Positions 26,300 to 34,888 of a DNA stretch of 64,000 nt are shown one piece after another (positions within the stretch are counted from its first letter, which is position 1; each line of letters starts with the position of its first letter). A program made the position numbers and the translations under genes. The notes beneath the pieces were generated by a model, which made no database searches, was not told the origin of the DNA, and saw nothing but the letters and a program-made list of their open reading frames with translations. Source of the DNA: Chlorogloea sp. CCALA 695 (lineage in GTDB: Bacteria > Cyanobacteriota > Cyanobacteriia > Cyanobacteriales > Chroococcidiopsidaceae); the NCBI RefSeq assembly GCF_003003885.1, contig NZ_PVWN01000016.1, forward strand, positions 1 through 64,000, in the 5' to 3' direction.

Positions 26300-27193
26300 A
26301 TGTGTGGAATTGTGGGATTATTGGTTAAAAAACCCCAATTACGGGAACATTTAGGCGAATTAATGATGCCGATGTTAATCGGAATGAGCGATCGCGGATC
26401 GGATTCGGCGGGACTTGCCGTATTTACAGAACCCATAGCAGAAAGGGATCGCAAGTATAGTTTGTACTCTGGAAGTGCGTTTAATTGGCAAGGATTAGCG
26501 CACAATTATCAAACACATTTTGGTATTGAGGCTAATTTATCTCTACCAGTGGGCGATCGCGCTGTCTTAACTTCTCACCTTTCCCCAGATATTGTAAAGC
26601 AGTGGATAAAACAAAATTATCCGCAGTTACATATACTTTCAACGGGACGCACCATTGATTTATACAAAGATATTGGTACACCCGCCGATGTTGCTCATCG
26701 TTACAACTTTCAATCTCTCAAAGGTTCGCATTTAGTCGGACATACGCGAATGGCGACAGAATCAGCCGTTACACCTGATCGCGCTCATCCTTTCACAGCA
26801 GGAGAAGATTTTTGTTTAGTACACAACGGATCTCTATCTAACCCTAACGAAATTCGCCGCAAACTCGAACCACGCGGGATTAAGTTTGAAACCGATAACG
26901 ATACCGAAGCTGCTTGTCGGTTTTTAGAATGGCGAATGCAAGAAGGCGATGACTTAGAAGCGGCTATGAATAAAGGGTTTGAGGAATTAGACGGTTTTTA
27001 TACATTTCTTATGGGTACGGCGGACAAATTGGCATTAGTGCGAGATGCTTTTGGTTGCAAACCTGCGGTTGTGGCGGAAACGGATAATTATGTAGCGATC
27101 GCCTCTGAATTTCGTTCCCTCGCTCATTTACCCGATATAAAACACGCTCATATCTACGAACCCGTACCAGAGGAGATGTATGTATGGACATAA
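26300..27193 (+). CDS. mgsA: N-methylglutamate synthase subunit A (class II glutamine amidotransferase)
   Basis: Corresponds to the amidotransferase part of glutamate synthase as a separate protein (also called GlxB). The true start is ATG 26300, giving Met-Cys2-GIVGLL: Cys2 is the N-terminal nucleophile after Met removal, so longer upstream frames are wrong. Further class II landmarks are SDRGSDSAGLAVF, GHTRMATESAV and LVHNGSLSNPNEIRR. In the pathway it would hydrolyse gamma-glutamylmethylamide and channel methylamine to the synthase. It overlaps mgsB by ten bases. Confidence 0.85.
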   Translation: MCGIVGLLVKKPQLREHLGELMMPMLIGMSDRGSDSAGLAVFTEPIAERDRKYSLYSGSAFNWQGLAHNYQTHFGIEANLSLPVGDRAVLTSHLSPDIVKQWIKQNYPQLHILSTGRTIDLYKDIGTPADVAHRYNFQSLKGSHLVGHTRMATESAVTPDRAHPFTAGEDFCLVHNGSLSNPNEIRRKLEPRGIKFETDNDTEAACRFLEWRMQEGDDLEAAMNKGFEELDGFYTFLMGTADKLALVRDAFGCKPAVVAETDNYVAIASEFRSLAHLPDIKHAHIYEPVPEEMYVWT

Positions 27194-27867
27194 CTTTCGA
27201 TCTTGCTCAAACTTCCGTGCGTGAAGTCAATCAATATCTGCATCACAACTTAGTAGACAATGCAAGTCAAGTAACAATTATTAATTCCGACGGCGCACAC
27301 AACATCGCTATTGGTTTAAACACACCCGTAGACATAGAAATTATCGGACATACAGGCTATTATGCCGCCAGCATGAATAAACTAGCAAACGTAACTATTA
27401 CAGGCAATGTAGGTACAGGAGTTGCCGAAAACATGATGTCTGGACGAGTCCATGTCAAAGGCTTTGCATCTGTCTCTGCGGGGGCTTCGGCGCACGGAGG
27501 GTTACTAATCATTGATGGTAATGCAGGTTTGCGCTGCGGTATTTCTCTTAAAGGTGGAGATATTATCGTTGGTGGAAATGTCGGTAGTTTTTCCGCTTTT
27601 ATGGCGCAAGCTGGGCGGATTGTAGTTTGTGGCGATGCGGGAGAAGCGTTAGGAGATTCCCTTTATGAAGCCATAATTTATGTTCGAGGAAACATCAAAT
27701 CATTAGGCGCAGATGCCCAAATTGAGCCGATGTCAGAAACTGATTATCAAGCGGTAGGTGAATTACTCGACAAAGCAGATTTACCCTATCACCCCAAAGA
27801 GTTCAAACGAGTTGCATCCGCAAAGCAGCTTTATCACTGGAATGCAGACGCAAAGCAAGAATACTAA
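27184..27867 (+). CDS. mgsB: N-methylglutamate synthase subunit B (GXGXG domain)
   Basis: A 227-residue right-handed beta-helix equivalent to the C-terminal GXGXG domain of glutamate synthase (GlxC). The repeating glycine pattern is seen from ITGNVGTGVAENMMSGRV, through ASAHGGLLIIDGNAGLRCG, to VCGDAGEALGDSLYEAIIYV, with a G about every six residues. In glutamate synthase this domain is structural, positioning the other two. The tight overlap with mgsA and short gap to mgsC support a three-subunit enzyme. Confidence 0.88.
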   Translation: MDITFDLAQTSVREVNQYLHHNLVDNASQVTIINSDGAHNIAIGLNTPVDIEIIGHTGYYAASMNKLANVTITGNVGTGVAENMMSGRVHVKGFASVSAGASAHGGLLIIDGNAGLRCGISLKGGDIIVGGNVGSFSAFMAQAGRIVVCGDAGEALGDSLYEAIIYVRGNIKSLGADAQIEPMSETDYQAVGELLDKADLPYHPKEFKRVASAKQLYHWNADAKQEY

Positions 27868-27902
27868 TTACTCCAACTTACTTATATTCGTAGCTAATTA
27901 AT

Positions 27903-29240
27903 ATGAATCCCATTCAATCTAACGAACAATCATGGGGATACGATCGCACTATCCTTAACTATATTCAAAATGCCGCCGCTCATGGACTCTACGAAATACG
28001 CGGATTAGGCGCAAAACGCAAACTACCCCATTTTGACGATTTAGTATTTTTGGGTGCATCTTTATCACGCTATCCCTTAGAAGGTTATCGAGAAAAATGT
28101 TCTACCAAAACTGTTCTAGGTACGCGCTACGCCACTAAACCAATTGAACTAGAAATTCCCATCACCATCGCCGGAATGAGTTTCGGTTCCTTATCTGCCA
28201 ATGTCAAAGAAGCTTTAGGACAAGCGGCGACGCAGATGGGGACATCAACAACAACAGGCGACGGCGGCATGACCCAAGAAGAAAGAATGTCCTCAAAAAC
28301 ACTGATTTACCAGTGTTTGCCGTCGCGCTACGGCTTTAATCCCGACGATTTGCGATCGGCTGATGCAATTGAAATAGTCATCGGACAAGGGGCAAAACCA
28401 GGCGGTGGCGGGATGTTATTAGGACAAAAAATTAATCCGCGAGTTGCTCAAATGCGGACTTTACCCGAAGGAGTCGATCAGCGTTCTGCTTGTCGCCATC
28501 CCGATTGGACAGGTTCAGACGATTTGACAATCAAAATCCAGCAATTGCGAGAACTAACCGACTGGGAAAAGCCAATTTTTGTCAAAATTGGGGCTTCGCG
28601 GACATTTAACGATGTCAAATTAGCCGTCCACGCAGGCGCAGATGTGATTGTAGTTGATGGAATGCAAGGGGGAACTGCTGCTACTCAAACCGTATTTATC
28701 GAACACGTAGGCATCCCAACCTTAGCCGCCGTGCGTCAAGCCGTAGAAGCGCTGGAAGACTTGGACATGAAGGGAAAAGTGCAATTAATTGTCTCTGGCG
28801 GGATTCGTACCGGGGCAGATGTGGCAAAAGCGATCGCCCTGGGCGCAGATGCAGTATCAATAGGTCAAGGTATTTTAATTGCTTTGGGTTGCAATAGTGA
28901 AACCTACGTGCAACATGACACCCATTTTTCAGCAGTTGAAGATTACGCCGCCCTCGGTACTGCGCCAGGAACTTGTCACCACTGCCATACAGGGAAGTGT
29001 CCAGTGGGCGTAACTACTCAAGATCCAATCTTAGAAAAAAGGCTAGAAGTTGAAGTAGGAGCAAAAAGAGTCAAAAACTATCTGCAAACTCTAAACATGG
29101 AATTAACAACAATTGCCCGTGCCTGTGGTAAGCAAAACGTGCATCACTTGGAACGCGAAGACTTAGTTGCTTTAACTATTGAAGCGGCGGCGATAGCGAA
29201 ATTGCCTTTAGCTGGGACATCCTGGATTCCTGGGGTTTAA
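27903..29240 (+). CDS. mgsC: N-methylglutamate synthase subunit C (FMN/Fe-S synthase subunit)
   Basis: A 445-residue subunit equivalent to the FMN-binding synthase domain of glutamate synthase (GlxD). It would make N-methylglutamate from methylamine and 2-oxoglutarate. Visible features are the GMSFGSLSANVKEALG and TTTGDGGMTQEER blocks, the FMN barrel phosphate site VSGGIRTGADVAKAIALGAD, and three cysteines (358, 361, 366) in GTCHHCHTGKCPVG that fit the family's [3Fe-4S] cluster. It ends the operon; the next gene on this strand starts about 300 bp later and looks unrelated. Confidence 0.87.
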   Translation: MNPIQSNEQSWGYDRTILNYIQNAAAHGLYEIRGLGAKRKLPHFDDLVFLGASLSRYPLEGYREKCSTKTVLGTRYATKPIELEIPITIAGMSFGSLSANVKEALGQAATQMGTSTTTGDGGMTQEERMSSKTLIYQCLPSRYGFNPDDLRSADAIEIVIGQGAKPGGGGMLLGQKINPRVAQMRTLPEGVDQRSACRHPDWTGSDDLTIKIQQLRELTDWEKPIFVKIGASRTFNDVKLAVHAGADVIVVDGMQGGTAATQTVFIEHVGIPTLAAVRQAVEALEDLDMKGKVQLIVSGGIRTGADVAKAIALGADAVSIGQGILIALGCNSETYVQHDTHFSAVEDYAALGTAPGTCHHCHTGKCPVGVTTQDPILEKRLEVEVGAKRVKNYLQTLNMELTTIARACGKQNVHHLEREDLVALTIEAAAIAKLPLAGTSWIPGV

Positions 29241-29542
29241 ATAAAATTTGTACTTGTCACAACAGTTGTTTAGGGCGGTTTTATATATAAAAAGTAGATA
29301 CACGGAAAAATTCTGCATAATCTCCAAATATAGATGTTGTGTGGAAAATTTCTGGTTAAAATCCTCAAAAAATAACTATGATGCTTGTGTCTTGTTCTTA
29401 AGTAGAGGATCGCATGGAAAATGTCAGTACAATAAATAGTTAGCTGGCTTTGGTTACAGGTGGTGGCAGTAGTTTGAAGCTGACTCGTTGGTGTTCAAGA
29501 TACTGTTGTAATATTGTGTCTTGTACGCGCACGGAGTTCGCA

Positions 29543-30019
29543 ATGATCCGACTCATCACTCCAGATGATACAGGTGAGCTAGTTAACTTAGCTGAGTCGA
29601 TCGGACTTTTCTCGCCGTATGAACTAGAAGAGTTGCACCAGATGTTGACTGATTCTTTGAGTAAAGAGGGCGGCACTCACCCGTTCTCAATTACAGACGA
29701 TGATGACGGACTGGTAGGATTAGCCTACTGCGAACCGGAACGAATGACCAGTGGAACCTGGAACCTGCAATTGATTGTCGTTCATCCAACTCATCAACAG
29801 CAAGGACGGGGTGGGAAATTACTACATTTTGTAGAGGAGACTTTGACGGAGCGGGGTGCGCGAGTCTTATTAGTTGAGACGATGGGTACATCAGATTTTG
29901 AGTATGTGCGGGCATTCTACCGAAAAAACGGTTATGACGAGGAAGCACGGATACGCGAGTTCTATGCAGAAGGAGCGGACAAAATTGTTTTCCGCAAGGC
30001 ACTATCTAATCAAAGGTAG
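29543..30019 (+). CDS. GNAT family N-acetyltransferase
   Basis: About 158 residues with the GNAT fold. The acetyl-CoA binding motif is VVHPTHQQQGRGGKLLHFVE (Q/RxxGxG/A type), followed by the FYRKNGY motif near the C-terminus. The frame is open upstream to 29450, but the family N-terminus MIRLITPDD starts at ATG 29543. The acceptor is unknown. An attC-like hairpin lies just downstream (30067-30153), and GNAT genes are frequent integron cassettes, so this gene may have come in as one. HIP1 octamers are absent from it. Confidence 0.88.
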   Translation: MIRLITPDDTGELVNLAESIGLFSPYELEELHQMLTDSLSKEGGTHPFSITDDDDGLVGLAYCEPERMTSGTWNLQLIVVHPTHQQQGRGGKLLHFVEETLTERGARVLLVETMGTSDFEYVRAFYRKNGYDEEARIREFYAEGADKIVFRKALSNQR

Positions 30020-30066
30020 TTAAATTTCACAGTTGTTCAGTCGGACTCGCGTCTACTGCCACCCAG

Positions 30067-30153
30067 CCAACAATCGCGCTGCACCAGAACGGATCGAAAC
30101 GATCGGTTAAGTTACAAAGAATATCTGCGTCCGGTGAGCGCGAACGTTGTTAG
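30067..30153. repeat. attC-like imperfect palindrome after the GNAT gene
   Basis: The left arm (30067-30092, key blocks CCAACAA, CGCGCT, CACC) pairs with the right arm (30125-30153, key blocks GGTG, AGCGCG, TTGTTAG). The left arm has extra unpaired bases, one of them a G between CGCGCT and CACC. Extrahelical bases on one arm and AAC/GTT-type outer boxes are hallmarks of integron recombination sites. The outer boxes do not match the consensus exactly, so this is a candidate. No integrase of integron type is in the window. Confidence 0.4.
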
Positions 30154-30235
30154 TACAAAAAAACTTGTAGGAAAAGTCGTATAAATGAGATCGCTCTCTA
30201 CTGATAGCAACCATTATGAAGCGTAGGAATCGCTA

Positions 30236-30340
30236 GAAAAGTTGCCCCTGGAGCGATCGCACTTCTGTAAAACCATAGACCGTTATCTGGTACAAAATTA
30301 GTAAAAAAATTGCCCTTAGTGCGATCGCGCTTTTACTTGA
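30236..30340. repeat. two copies of a HIP1-centred dispersed repeat
   Basis: Copy 1 (about 30236-30266) and copy 2 (about 30303-30337) share the layout AAA-TTGCCCnT, four bases, GCGATCGC, then CTTnT. A third copy is at 31087-31119. The rest of 30154-30357 shows no gene. Confidence 0.6.
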
Positions 30341-30357
30341 CTTCTCACCAATGATAG

Positions 30358-30771
30358 TTATGGTGGGGGATGACGACCAAGCAGTTCTTCCTCTGCCCGA
30401 ATTGCCAGTATAATCGCGCGATTGAATTTTAAAGCCTTGACGGTTGCACGTCCTATTGCTGTTAAACCAACGATCTCCACGCCATTCCAGCAAAAATGTT
30501 CTTTCCAAGCTTGTTGAGGTGGGTTGAAAATTGGTACAGTTTCCCTCGTTTCTGGATCTTCTACATCTTGCCTTGCCCCTTTGTAAAGCGAACAAGATAC
30601 ACAAGCAAGTGCTAAATTGTCTGCGGTAGTTGAACCACCTGCGACCACAGGAATTATATGGTCAATGTGAAACGTAGCGGCTTGCCCTAATTGCGATAAA
30701 CCGCAATACTCACAACTGTTGGCTGCCCTTTGAATGCTCAAGCGGCGTAAAGATGCGGGGATCTTTGCCAT
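30358..30771 (-). CDS. HNH endonuclease
   Basis: A 137-residue HNH nuclease-like protein. A zinc-ribbon pair (CEYC near residue 20, CVSC near 80) frames the active core HIDHIIPVVAGGSTTADNLA, which holds the catalytic HxxH-type His residues and the Asn. The C-terminal half is less conserved (HFCWNGVEIVGLTAIGRATV). It is the standard small HNH protein common in cyanobacteria, usually preceded, as here, by a short partner gene. Its role is not established; it may be mobile or defensive. Six bases separate it from the 67-residue gene upstream. Confidence 0.87.
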   Translation of the reverse strand: MAKIPASLRRLSIQRAANSCEYCGLSQLGQAATFHIDHIIPVVAGGSTTADNLALACVSCSLYKGARQDVEDPETRETVPIFNPPQQAWKEHFCWNGVEIVGLTAIGRATVKALKFNRAIILAIRAEEELLGRHPPP

Positions 30772-30777
30772 TTATTT

Positions 30778-30981
30778 TTAGTTTGCCACCCTTTGCGATC
30801 GCAAGCGCAATAGGGATAGAAACTCAGCTAATTCAACTAAGCCCTCTGCCTCCTGCCTTTCCAAAAGAGTTAATGCTTCACCATCATCTTGACGATCTAG
30901 CAATAGTTGAAGACGATCCTGAACGGCTGCGGGCAATTGAAAGTAAGTCAATTCAATCGGTATTTCGATGACTTCGGGCAT
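30778..30981 (-). CDS. 67-residue partner of the HNH nuclease
   Basis: A short acidic, leucine-rich helical protein (MPEVIEIPIELTYFQLP..., then LLERQEAEGLVELAEFLSLL). From memory such proteins commonly precede HNH genes in cyanobacteria, and the six-base spacing indicates coupled expression. It may be an inhibitor or a folding partner, but nothing in the sequence proves a toxin-antitoxin relation. Confidence 0.75.
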   Translation of the reverse strand: MPEVIEIPIELTYFQLPAAVQDRLQLLLDRQDDGEALTLLERQEAEGLVELAEFLSLLRLRSQRVAN

Positions 30982-31547
30982 AGAAGAATGACAGGCAGAT
31001 TTAGTAATAATGTAACCTAATGTAGTCTGGTTATGATGTGATCACGCTTTTAGTAATGTTAACCGTTGTGCAGTGCAAAATCGTAGGAAAATTTGACCCT
31101 GGCGCGATCGCACTTCTACTTGTAAGCCCAGGCACTTTTAATATTATTTCGTTGAGCATTCTAACTTAACGTGTACGGGTGACTAGGGAATCGCTCGTTG
31201 TTAAGGGTGCTAGATTCAGTTTGTAATAGAGTTATTGAATTTGCTAGAAAAAAGTCTTTGACAAAGCTCCCAATTCAAGTTCTGTGCAGCCGAGGGAGTT
31301 CTTACAGTAATTGACCCGCACCCATTGATTTTTAAAAGTTGAGCCTTTGCAGCGTTACTATAAGAGCGAGAAAAGACAGCAAAGCCCAAACATGAAATTA
31401 GCGATCGCTAAATCGTGAAGAAAGCTAAGAATTGAATTTAAACAATAAAACAGTGCTAAAAATAATTACTAAGCCATGTAAAGTCAAGATTTCGTGGTTT
31501 AGTAACTTATACTACCAGCAGGCTAGAAACCGTTAAGTATCAATCCT
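30982..31547. other. 566-bp intergenic region with a HIP1-centred repeat
   Basis: It holds the third copy of the HIP1-centred repeat (about 31087-31119) and a lone HIP1 near 31401. I see no coding frame or structured RNA I can name. Confidence 0.5.
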
Positions 31548-32207
31548 ATGTTTATTTTGAAAAGGCAAGATGTAGAAATCTTCAACATCAAACACCCAAA
31601 CCTCGACCAAATTATTCCAATTATTAATTATCAAAGGCAAACCTTTCGTTTGCTGCAAATATTTCCGCTCAATCAGGCTCAAGAGGCGTTAGCTTTATGG
31701 CGGGACTTGACCGATAACAAGGGCAAAGCCTGTATTTTGCTTGAAGAACCCGACCGCTACACACTTTGGGGGAAAATTAAACCAGAGCAGCTAAATGTCA
31801 ATAATAAAGTTAGCAATCTCTCTAGTCAATCTTTGGTTAAAGGCAGCTTGTTATTATTACAATCCGTTTATGCAGAGATTGAAGACCTTTTGGGCGCTAG
31901 GCAAGCAAAATTTTTTCAAAAAGATTTGAAAGAGTTTATTAATAAAGTAGATTTAATTGAAAAATCCCCCGAAGCCGTTAATTACTTACTACAAATCGAT
32001 CCGCTCAGTGCCGACCAATTACCCAATTGGCAAGAAGCCCAGTTGCTCAACCTTTTGCAAGAAACCCATCGCCTAGGAAAAAGATACTTTGGTGAATCCA
32101 ACTTTACGATTAATGCCCTCGAAAGTTTAGAAGATATGTCAGAAGATGAACAATCGGGGTTTATACAGTGGCTAAATCAATCAAGCCTTGGTAAGCTGTG
32201 GCAGTAA
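31548..32207 (+). CDS. hypothetical cyanobacterial protein
   Basis: A 219-residue soluble protein, mostly helical, with a beta-strand opening (MFILKRQDVEIFNIKHP). I do not recognise a family. Charged and leucine-rich segments (RLLQIFPLNQAQEALALWRDL; LLNLLQETHRLGKRYFG) suggest helical packing without membrane segments. Its C-terminus MSEDEQSGFIQWLNQSSLG is clearly coding in character. It stands alone, with HIP1 at the 3' side as in host genes. Confidence 0.65.
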   Translation: MFILKRQDVEIFNIKHPNLDQIIPIINYQRQTFRLLQIFPLNQAQEALALWRDLTDNKGKACILLEEPDRYTLWGKIKPEQLNVNNKVSNLSSQSLVKGSLLLLQSVYAEIEDLLGARQAKFFQKDLKEFINKVDLIEKSPEAVNYLLQIDPLSADQLPNWQEAQLLNLLQETHRLGKRYFGESNFTINALESLEDMSEDEQSGFIQWLNQSSLGKLWQ

Positions 32208-32374
32208 CAAAAGATTTAGGAGTGCGATCGCCCAATAACTATATAGGTTGGTAGCCAATAGGTTTGTAAAAACTTATAAGTAACTAATTCAAAAGTTTTA
32301 ATAGCAAAAATATATTATGACCATAGTATTAAATCCTAGACGCGCCCTCAGCTTCTCTCTTGTTAGGAGTTTTT

Positions 32375-33262
32375 ATGAACCGGCCCATAAATAAACTAAA
32401 TAGTTCAAAATCTTGGCTATCTCTGCAAACAATTGTTTTAGCTGCTATCTCTTGGGGCTTACTGGCACTTTTATTTGCTTTATTATTTAGTGTACCCGTA
32501 GCAGAAGTTCAAGGTGTGGCTAGACGCACCCAGTGGTATGTAGTCAGTGCTTACGTATTTCAATTTGTAGCTTACTTAAGCTCCGTAGTATTGTGCTTAA
32601 GAAATGTACTCCAGCCAAATATAATTAGCGGGCGTAGCGTCTGGTTAGGGATTGGGTTTGGGCAGCTATCTTACCTAATTGGCAACTTAATTTTAGGTTA
32701 TTGGGAGCTAGTCCTTCAGCAAGAAGCGACTAATGTATCGCCAGCAGATTTGTTTTTTGTAGGAGCATATTTATTTTTGGGTGGAGGCATGATTTCTGCC
32801 TTGGGTGCTAGGCGAGTGCATTTAGAACGCTGGCAATGGGGAATAGTCGCCGTAATTGCTGTAGTTGGTGTTGGTCTGGGAGTTTGGGTTTCTAGCACTA
32901 CAACTACTGTACCCGTTGCAACTTCTACATTAAGTTGGTTGGTAGAGTTAGAAAAATCTTTATTGTTGTTCTACACCGTTGCTGATGTCTTGCTGTTAAT
33001 TATCGCTACAATGGTACTACTAACTTTTTGGGGCGGTCGTTTCTCTCAATCGTGGAGATTGATAGCAGCAGCAGTGTTCTCGCTCTACATTGGAGATGTG
33101 TGGCTTAGTTATGCTCAAAATCACATTGAAAACTACCAAAGTGGAGCGCTGCTAGAAGTATTTTGGGTATTTAGTGGCGTGCTATTTACTATAGGCGCGG
33201 CAGTAGAGTATGAAGTATCAATTCGTTCTCGGCGAGAAAAGCGCGGACGGAAGCGGGCTTAA
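32375..33262 (+). CDS. polytopic membrane protein of unknown function
   Basis: About 295 residues with eight to nine hydrophobic helices, no soluble domain and a basic C-terminus (RSRREKRGRKRA). ATG 32375 is preceded at good spacing by TTAGGAG, which favours it over the in-frame TTG at 32360. The layout resembles the membrane sensor portions found ahead of diguanylate cyclases, but no catalytic domain follows, so that is only a likeness. It is 14 bp ahead of the HTH-repeat gene and may be co-transcribed with it. Confidence 0.7.
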   Translation: MNRPINKLNSSKSWLSLQTIVLAAISWGLLALLFALLFSVPVAEVQGVARRTQWYVVSAYVFQFVAYLSSVVLCLRNVLQPNIISGRSVWLGIGFGQLSYLIGNLILGYWELVLQQEATNVSPADLFFVGAYLFLGGGMISALGARRVHLERWQWGIVAVIAVVGVGLGVWVSSTTTTVPVATSTLSWLVELEKSLLLFYTVADVLLLIIATMVLLTFWGGRFSQSWRLIAAAVFSLYIGDVWLSYAQNHIENYQSGALLEVFWVFSGVLFTIGAAVEYEVSIRSRREKRGRKRA

Positions 33263-33276
33263 AATATAATTAAATT

Positions 33277-34452
33277 ATGACTGGAAAAAAAATTTCTGAA
33301 TCTATAAAAAATGAGATCATTCACTTGTATAAACATACAGGGGAAACAACTTCAACTTTAGCCGAACGCTATGGGGTGAGCAACTCAACCATTAGTCGGA
33401 TGTTGAAAAGTACCTTACCCGAACAAGAGTATGAAGTATTAATTGCCTCTAAACGGGCGGCGAGAGTACCTGCAACCGACACGGTTAAACAATTAACTAA
33501 CCCAAGGGAAATAGAGCCAAGTTTGGTAGTAGCCCAACCCCAAACAGAACTTAAGTTAGGGCATTTAGAGGAGAAAACTGCTACTTCTACGCCAATTATT
33601 AAACGCCGTAGCCTTAGTAGCCAACCGGAAATACCAGTAGCTATAGACGATTCGACTCGACAAAATAGACCGCCCATAGAAACAGAAGATTATGCAGAGC
33701 CTAGCGCCAAAAGCGATTATGCAGAGCTTAGCGCCAAAAGTGATTATGCAGAGCCTAGCGCCAAAAGTGATTATGCAGAGCCTAGCGTCAAAAGCGATTA
33801 CGCAGAGCCTAGCGTCAAAAGCGATTACGCAGAGCCTAGCGTCAAAAGCGATCGCAACTCTACTTTAATTATCCCCAATACCGAGATCAATTTTGCGCCG
33901 CCGATTAGCAAAGTAATAGCCTCCTCCTCAGAGCAACTAGCAACCAACAACTTAAGTTTTCCGACAGAGGAAGAAACTAGCGCCATTGTCGCAGAGATGC
34001 TCACTGAGGATATGCTAGAGGAAGCTGAAGACAGCGAAGGATTGGACGACGAAGATTTGGATTACTCTGATGACGATGACGACCTTGAAGAAGAACCAAC
34101 GAAGATAGTCAAAAGACCTTCCTCGTCTAATGTTTTAATTCAAGTATTGCCCCTTTCGGAGGCTAATTTACCCAAAACTTGCTATTTAGTGATTGATCGC
34201 TTATCTGAATTAATTACTCGTCCCCTCAAAGAATTTGGCGACTTAGGACAAATTCCCGCTCAAGAAACTAACCAAAAAACTTTACCAGTATTTGATAATC
34301 ATCGTGTAGCTCGTCGCTTTTCTACCAAACGCGATCGCGTGATCAAAGTTCCTGATAGTAAAATGCTGCAAAAAGCGTGTCCCCATCTCCAAGCAAAGGG
34401 GATTACAAGATTATTGGTAGACGGTCAAGTTTACTCCCTTTATCCTAATTAA
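33277..34452 (+). CDS. HTH protein with a six-fold DYAEPSAKS repeat
   Basis: A 391-residue protein. The N-terminus (1-60) is a transposase-like helix-turn-helix (KISESIKNEIIHLYKHTGET, then LAERYGVSNSTISRML). A low-complexity linker follows, with six tandem copies of DYAEPSAKS or DYAEPSVKS (about 138-191), then an acidic stretch (EDSEGLDDEDLDYSDDDDD) and a conserved C-terminal domain (about 285-391, NVLIQVLPLSEANLPKTCYL to QVYSLYPN). It looks like a domesticated HTH regulator of cyanobacteria. Its DNA target is unknown. Confidence 0.72.
   Translation: MTGKKISESIKNEIIHLYKHTGETTSTLAERYGVSNSTISRMLKSTLPEQEYEVLIASKRAARVPATDTVKQLTNPREIEPSLVVAQPQTELKLGHLEEKTATSTPIIKRRSLSSQPEIPVAIDDSTRQNRPPIETEDYAEPSAKSDYAELSAKSDYAEPSAKSDYAEPSVKSDYAEPSVKSDYAEPSVKSDRNSTLIIPNTEINFAPPISKVIASSSEQLATNNLSFPTEEETSAIVAEMLTEDMLEEAEDSEGLDDEDLDYSDDDDDLEEEPTKIVKRPSSSNVLIQVLPLSEANLPKTCYLVIDRLSELITRPLKEFGDLGQIPAQETNQKTLPVFDNHRVARRFSTKRDRVIKVPDSKMLQKACPHLQAKGITRLLVDGQVYSLYPN
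33688..33849 (+). repeat. six tandem 27-bp repeats within the HTH gene
   Basis: Six in-frame units of 27 bp (starting GATTATGCAGAGCC), at 33688, 33715, 33742, 33769, 33796 and 33823. The last two are identical and the others differ by one to three bases, which signals recent unit duplication. Copy number should vary between strains. Confidence 0.95.
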
Positions 34453-34490
34453 GCAAATTTTGCAGAGACAATAATTCTCAACTTTTTAGA

Positions 34491-34516
34491 GCAAGAGAGA
34501 GGTTAATTCTCCCTTG
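34491..34516. terminator. hairpin between convergent genes
   Basis: GCAAGAGAGA pairs with TCTCCCTTGC with one A/C mismatch, in the gap between the HTH gene and the DUF2839 gene. No long T-run follows. Confidence 0.45.
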
Positions 34517-34539
34517 CTGCGCTTTGTGTAAATTAGTAG

Positions 34540-34752
34540 CTAAGTGACTTGCCACCAGCCTAAAGCTGGGCCGAGAAACAATACCGTTAGCCACCACGCA
34601 ACTAATAATCCGATCCCAATCCAAGCACCACGAGTACTCCAGTCTATAAACTGTTGTGCTTTTCCCTTGCTAATTGGCAACCAAGACAAAAATCTGGTTT
34701 CTTGCCCATATTTTTCTTTTAGTGCCGTTTGCCGCCGTCTTGATTCGCCCAT
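34540..34752 (-). CDS. small membrane protein, DUF2839 family
   Basis: About 70 residues: a basic N-terminus (MGESRRRQTALKEKYGQ) and a hydrophobic C-terminal half (AWIGIGLLVAWWLTVLFLGPALGWW) forming one long or two short helices. I recognise it as a cyanobacterial DUF2839-type protein. Function unknown. MGESRRR (34752) is the expected start, rather than the in-frame codon at 34773. Confidence 0.75.
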   Translation of the reverse strand: MGESRRRQTALKEKYGQETRFLSWLPISKGKAQQFIDWSTRGAWIGIGLLVAWWLTVLFLGPALGWWQVT

Positions 34753-34888
34753 AACTCTAATAAAATACGCCATCTGTGCCTGATGATAGCGTCACACACA
34801 GCGCTATGGCTAGTTCGCGCAAAATAACTTGACAAGTTATTTTTATTGGGGTTGCTATCCAACTTGTAAGCTGAGGGAAAAATCAAGC

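Noticed and set aside
29248-29439. 63-codon open frame after mgsC
   Set aside because: No coding character, no ribosome site and no recognisable protein; AT-rich spacer.
33688-33849. Regular repeats that might suggest CRISPR
   Set aside because: Units are directly tandem without spacers and keep one reading frame; they are coding repeats. No CRISPR array is seen in the window.
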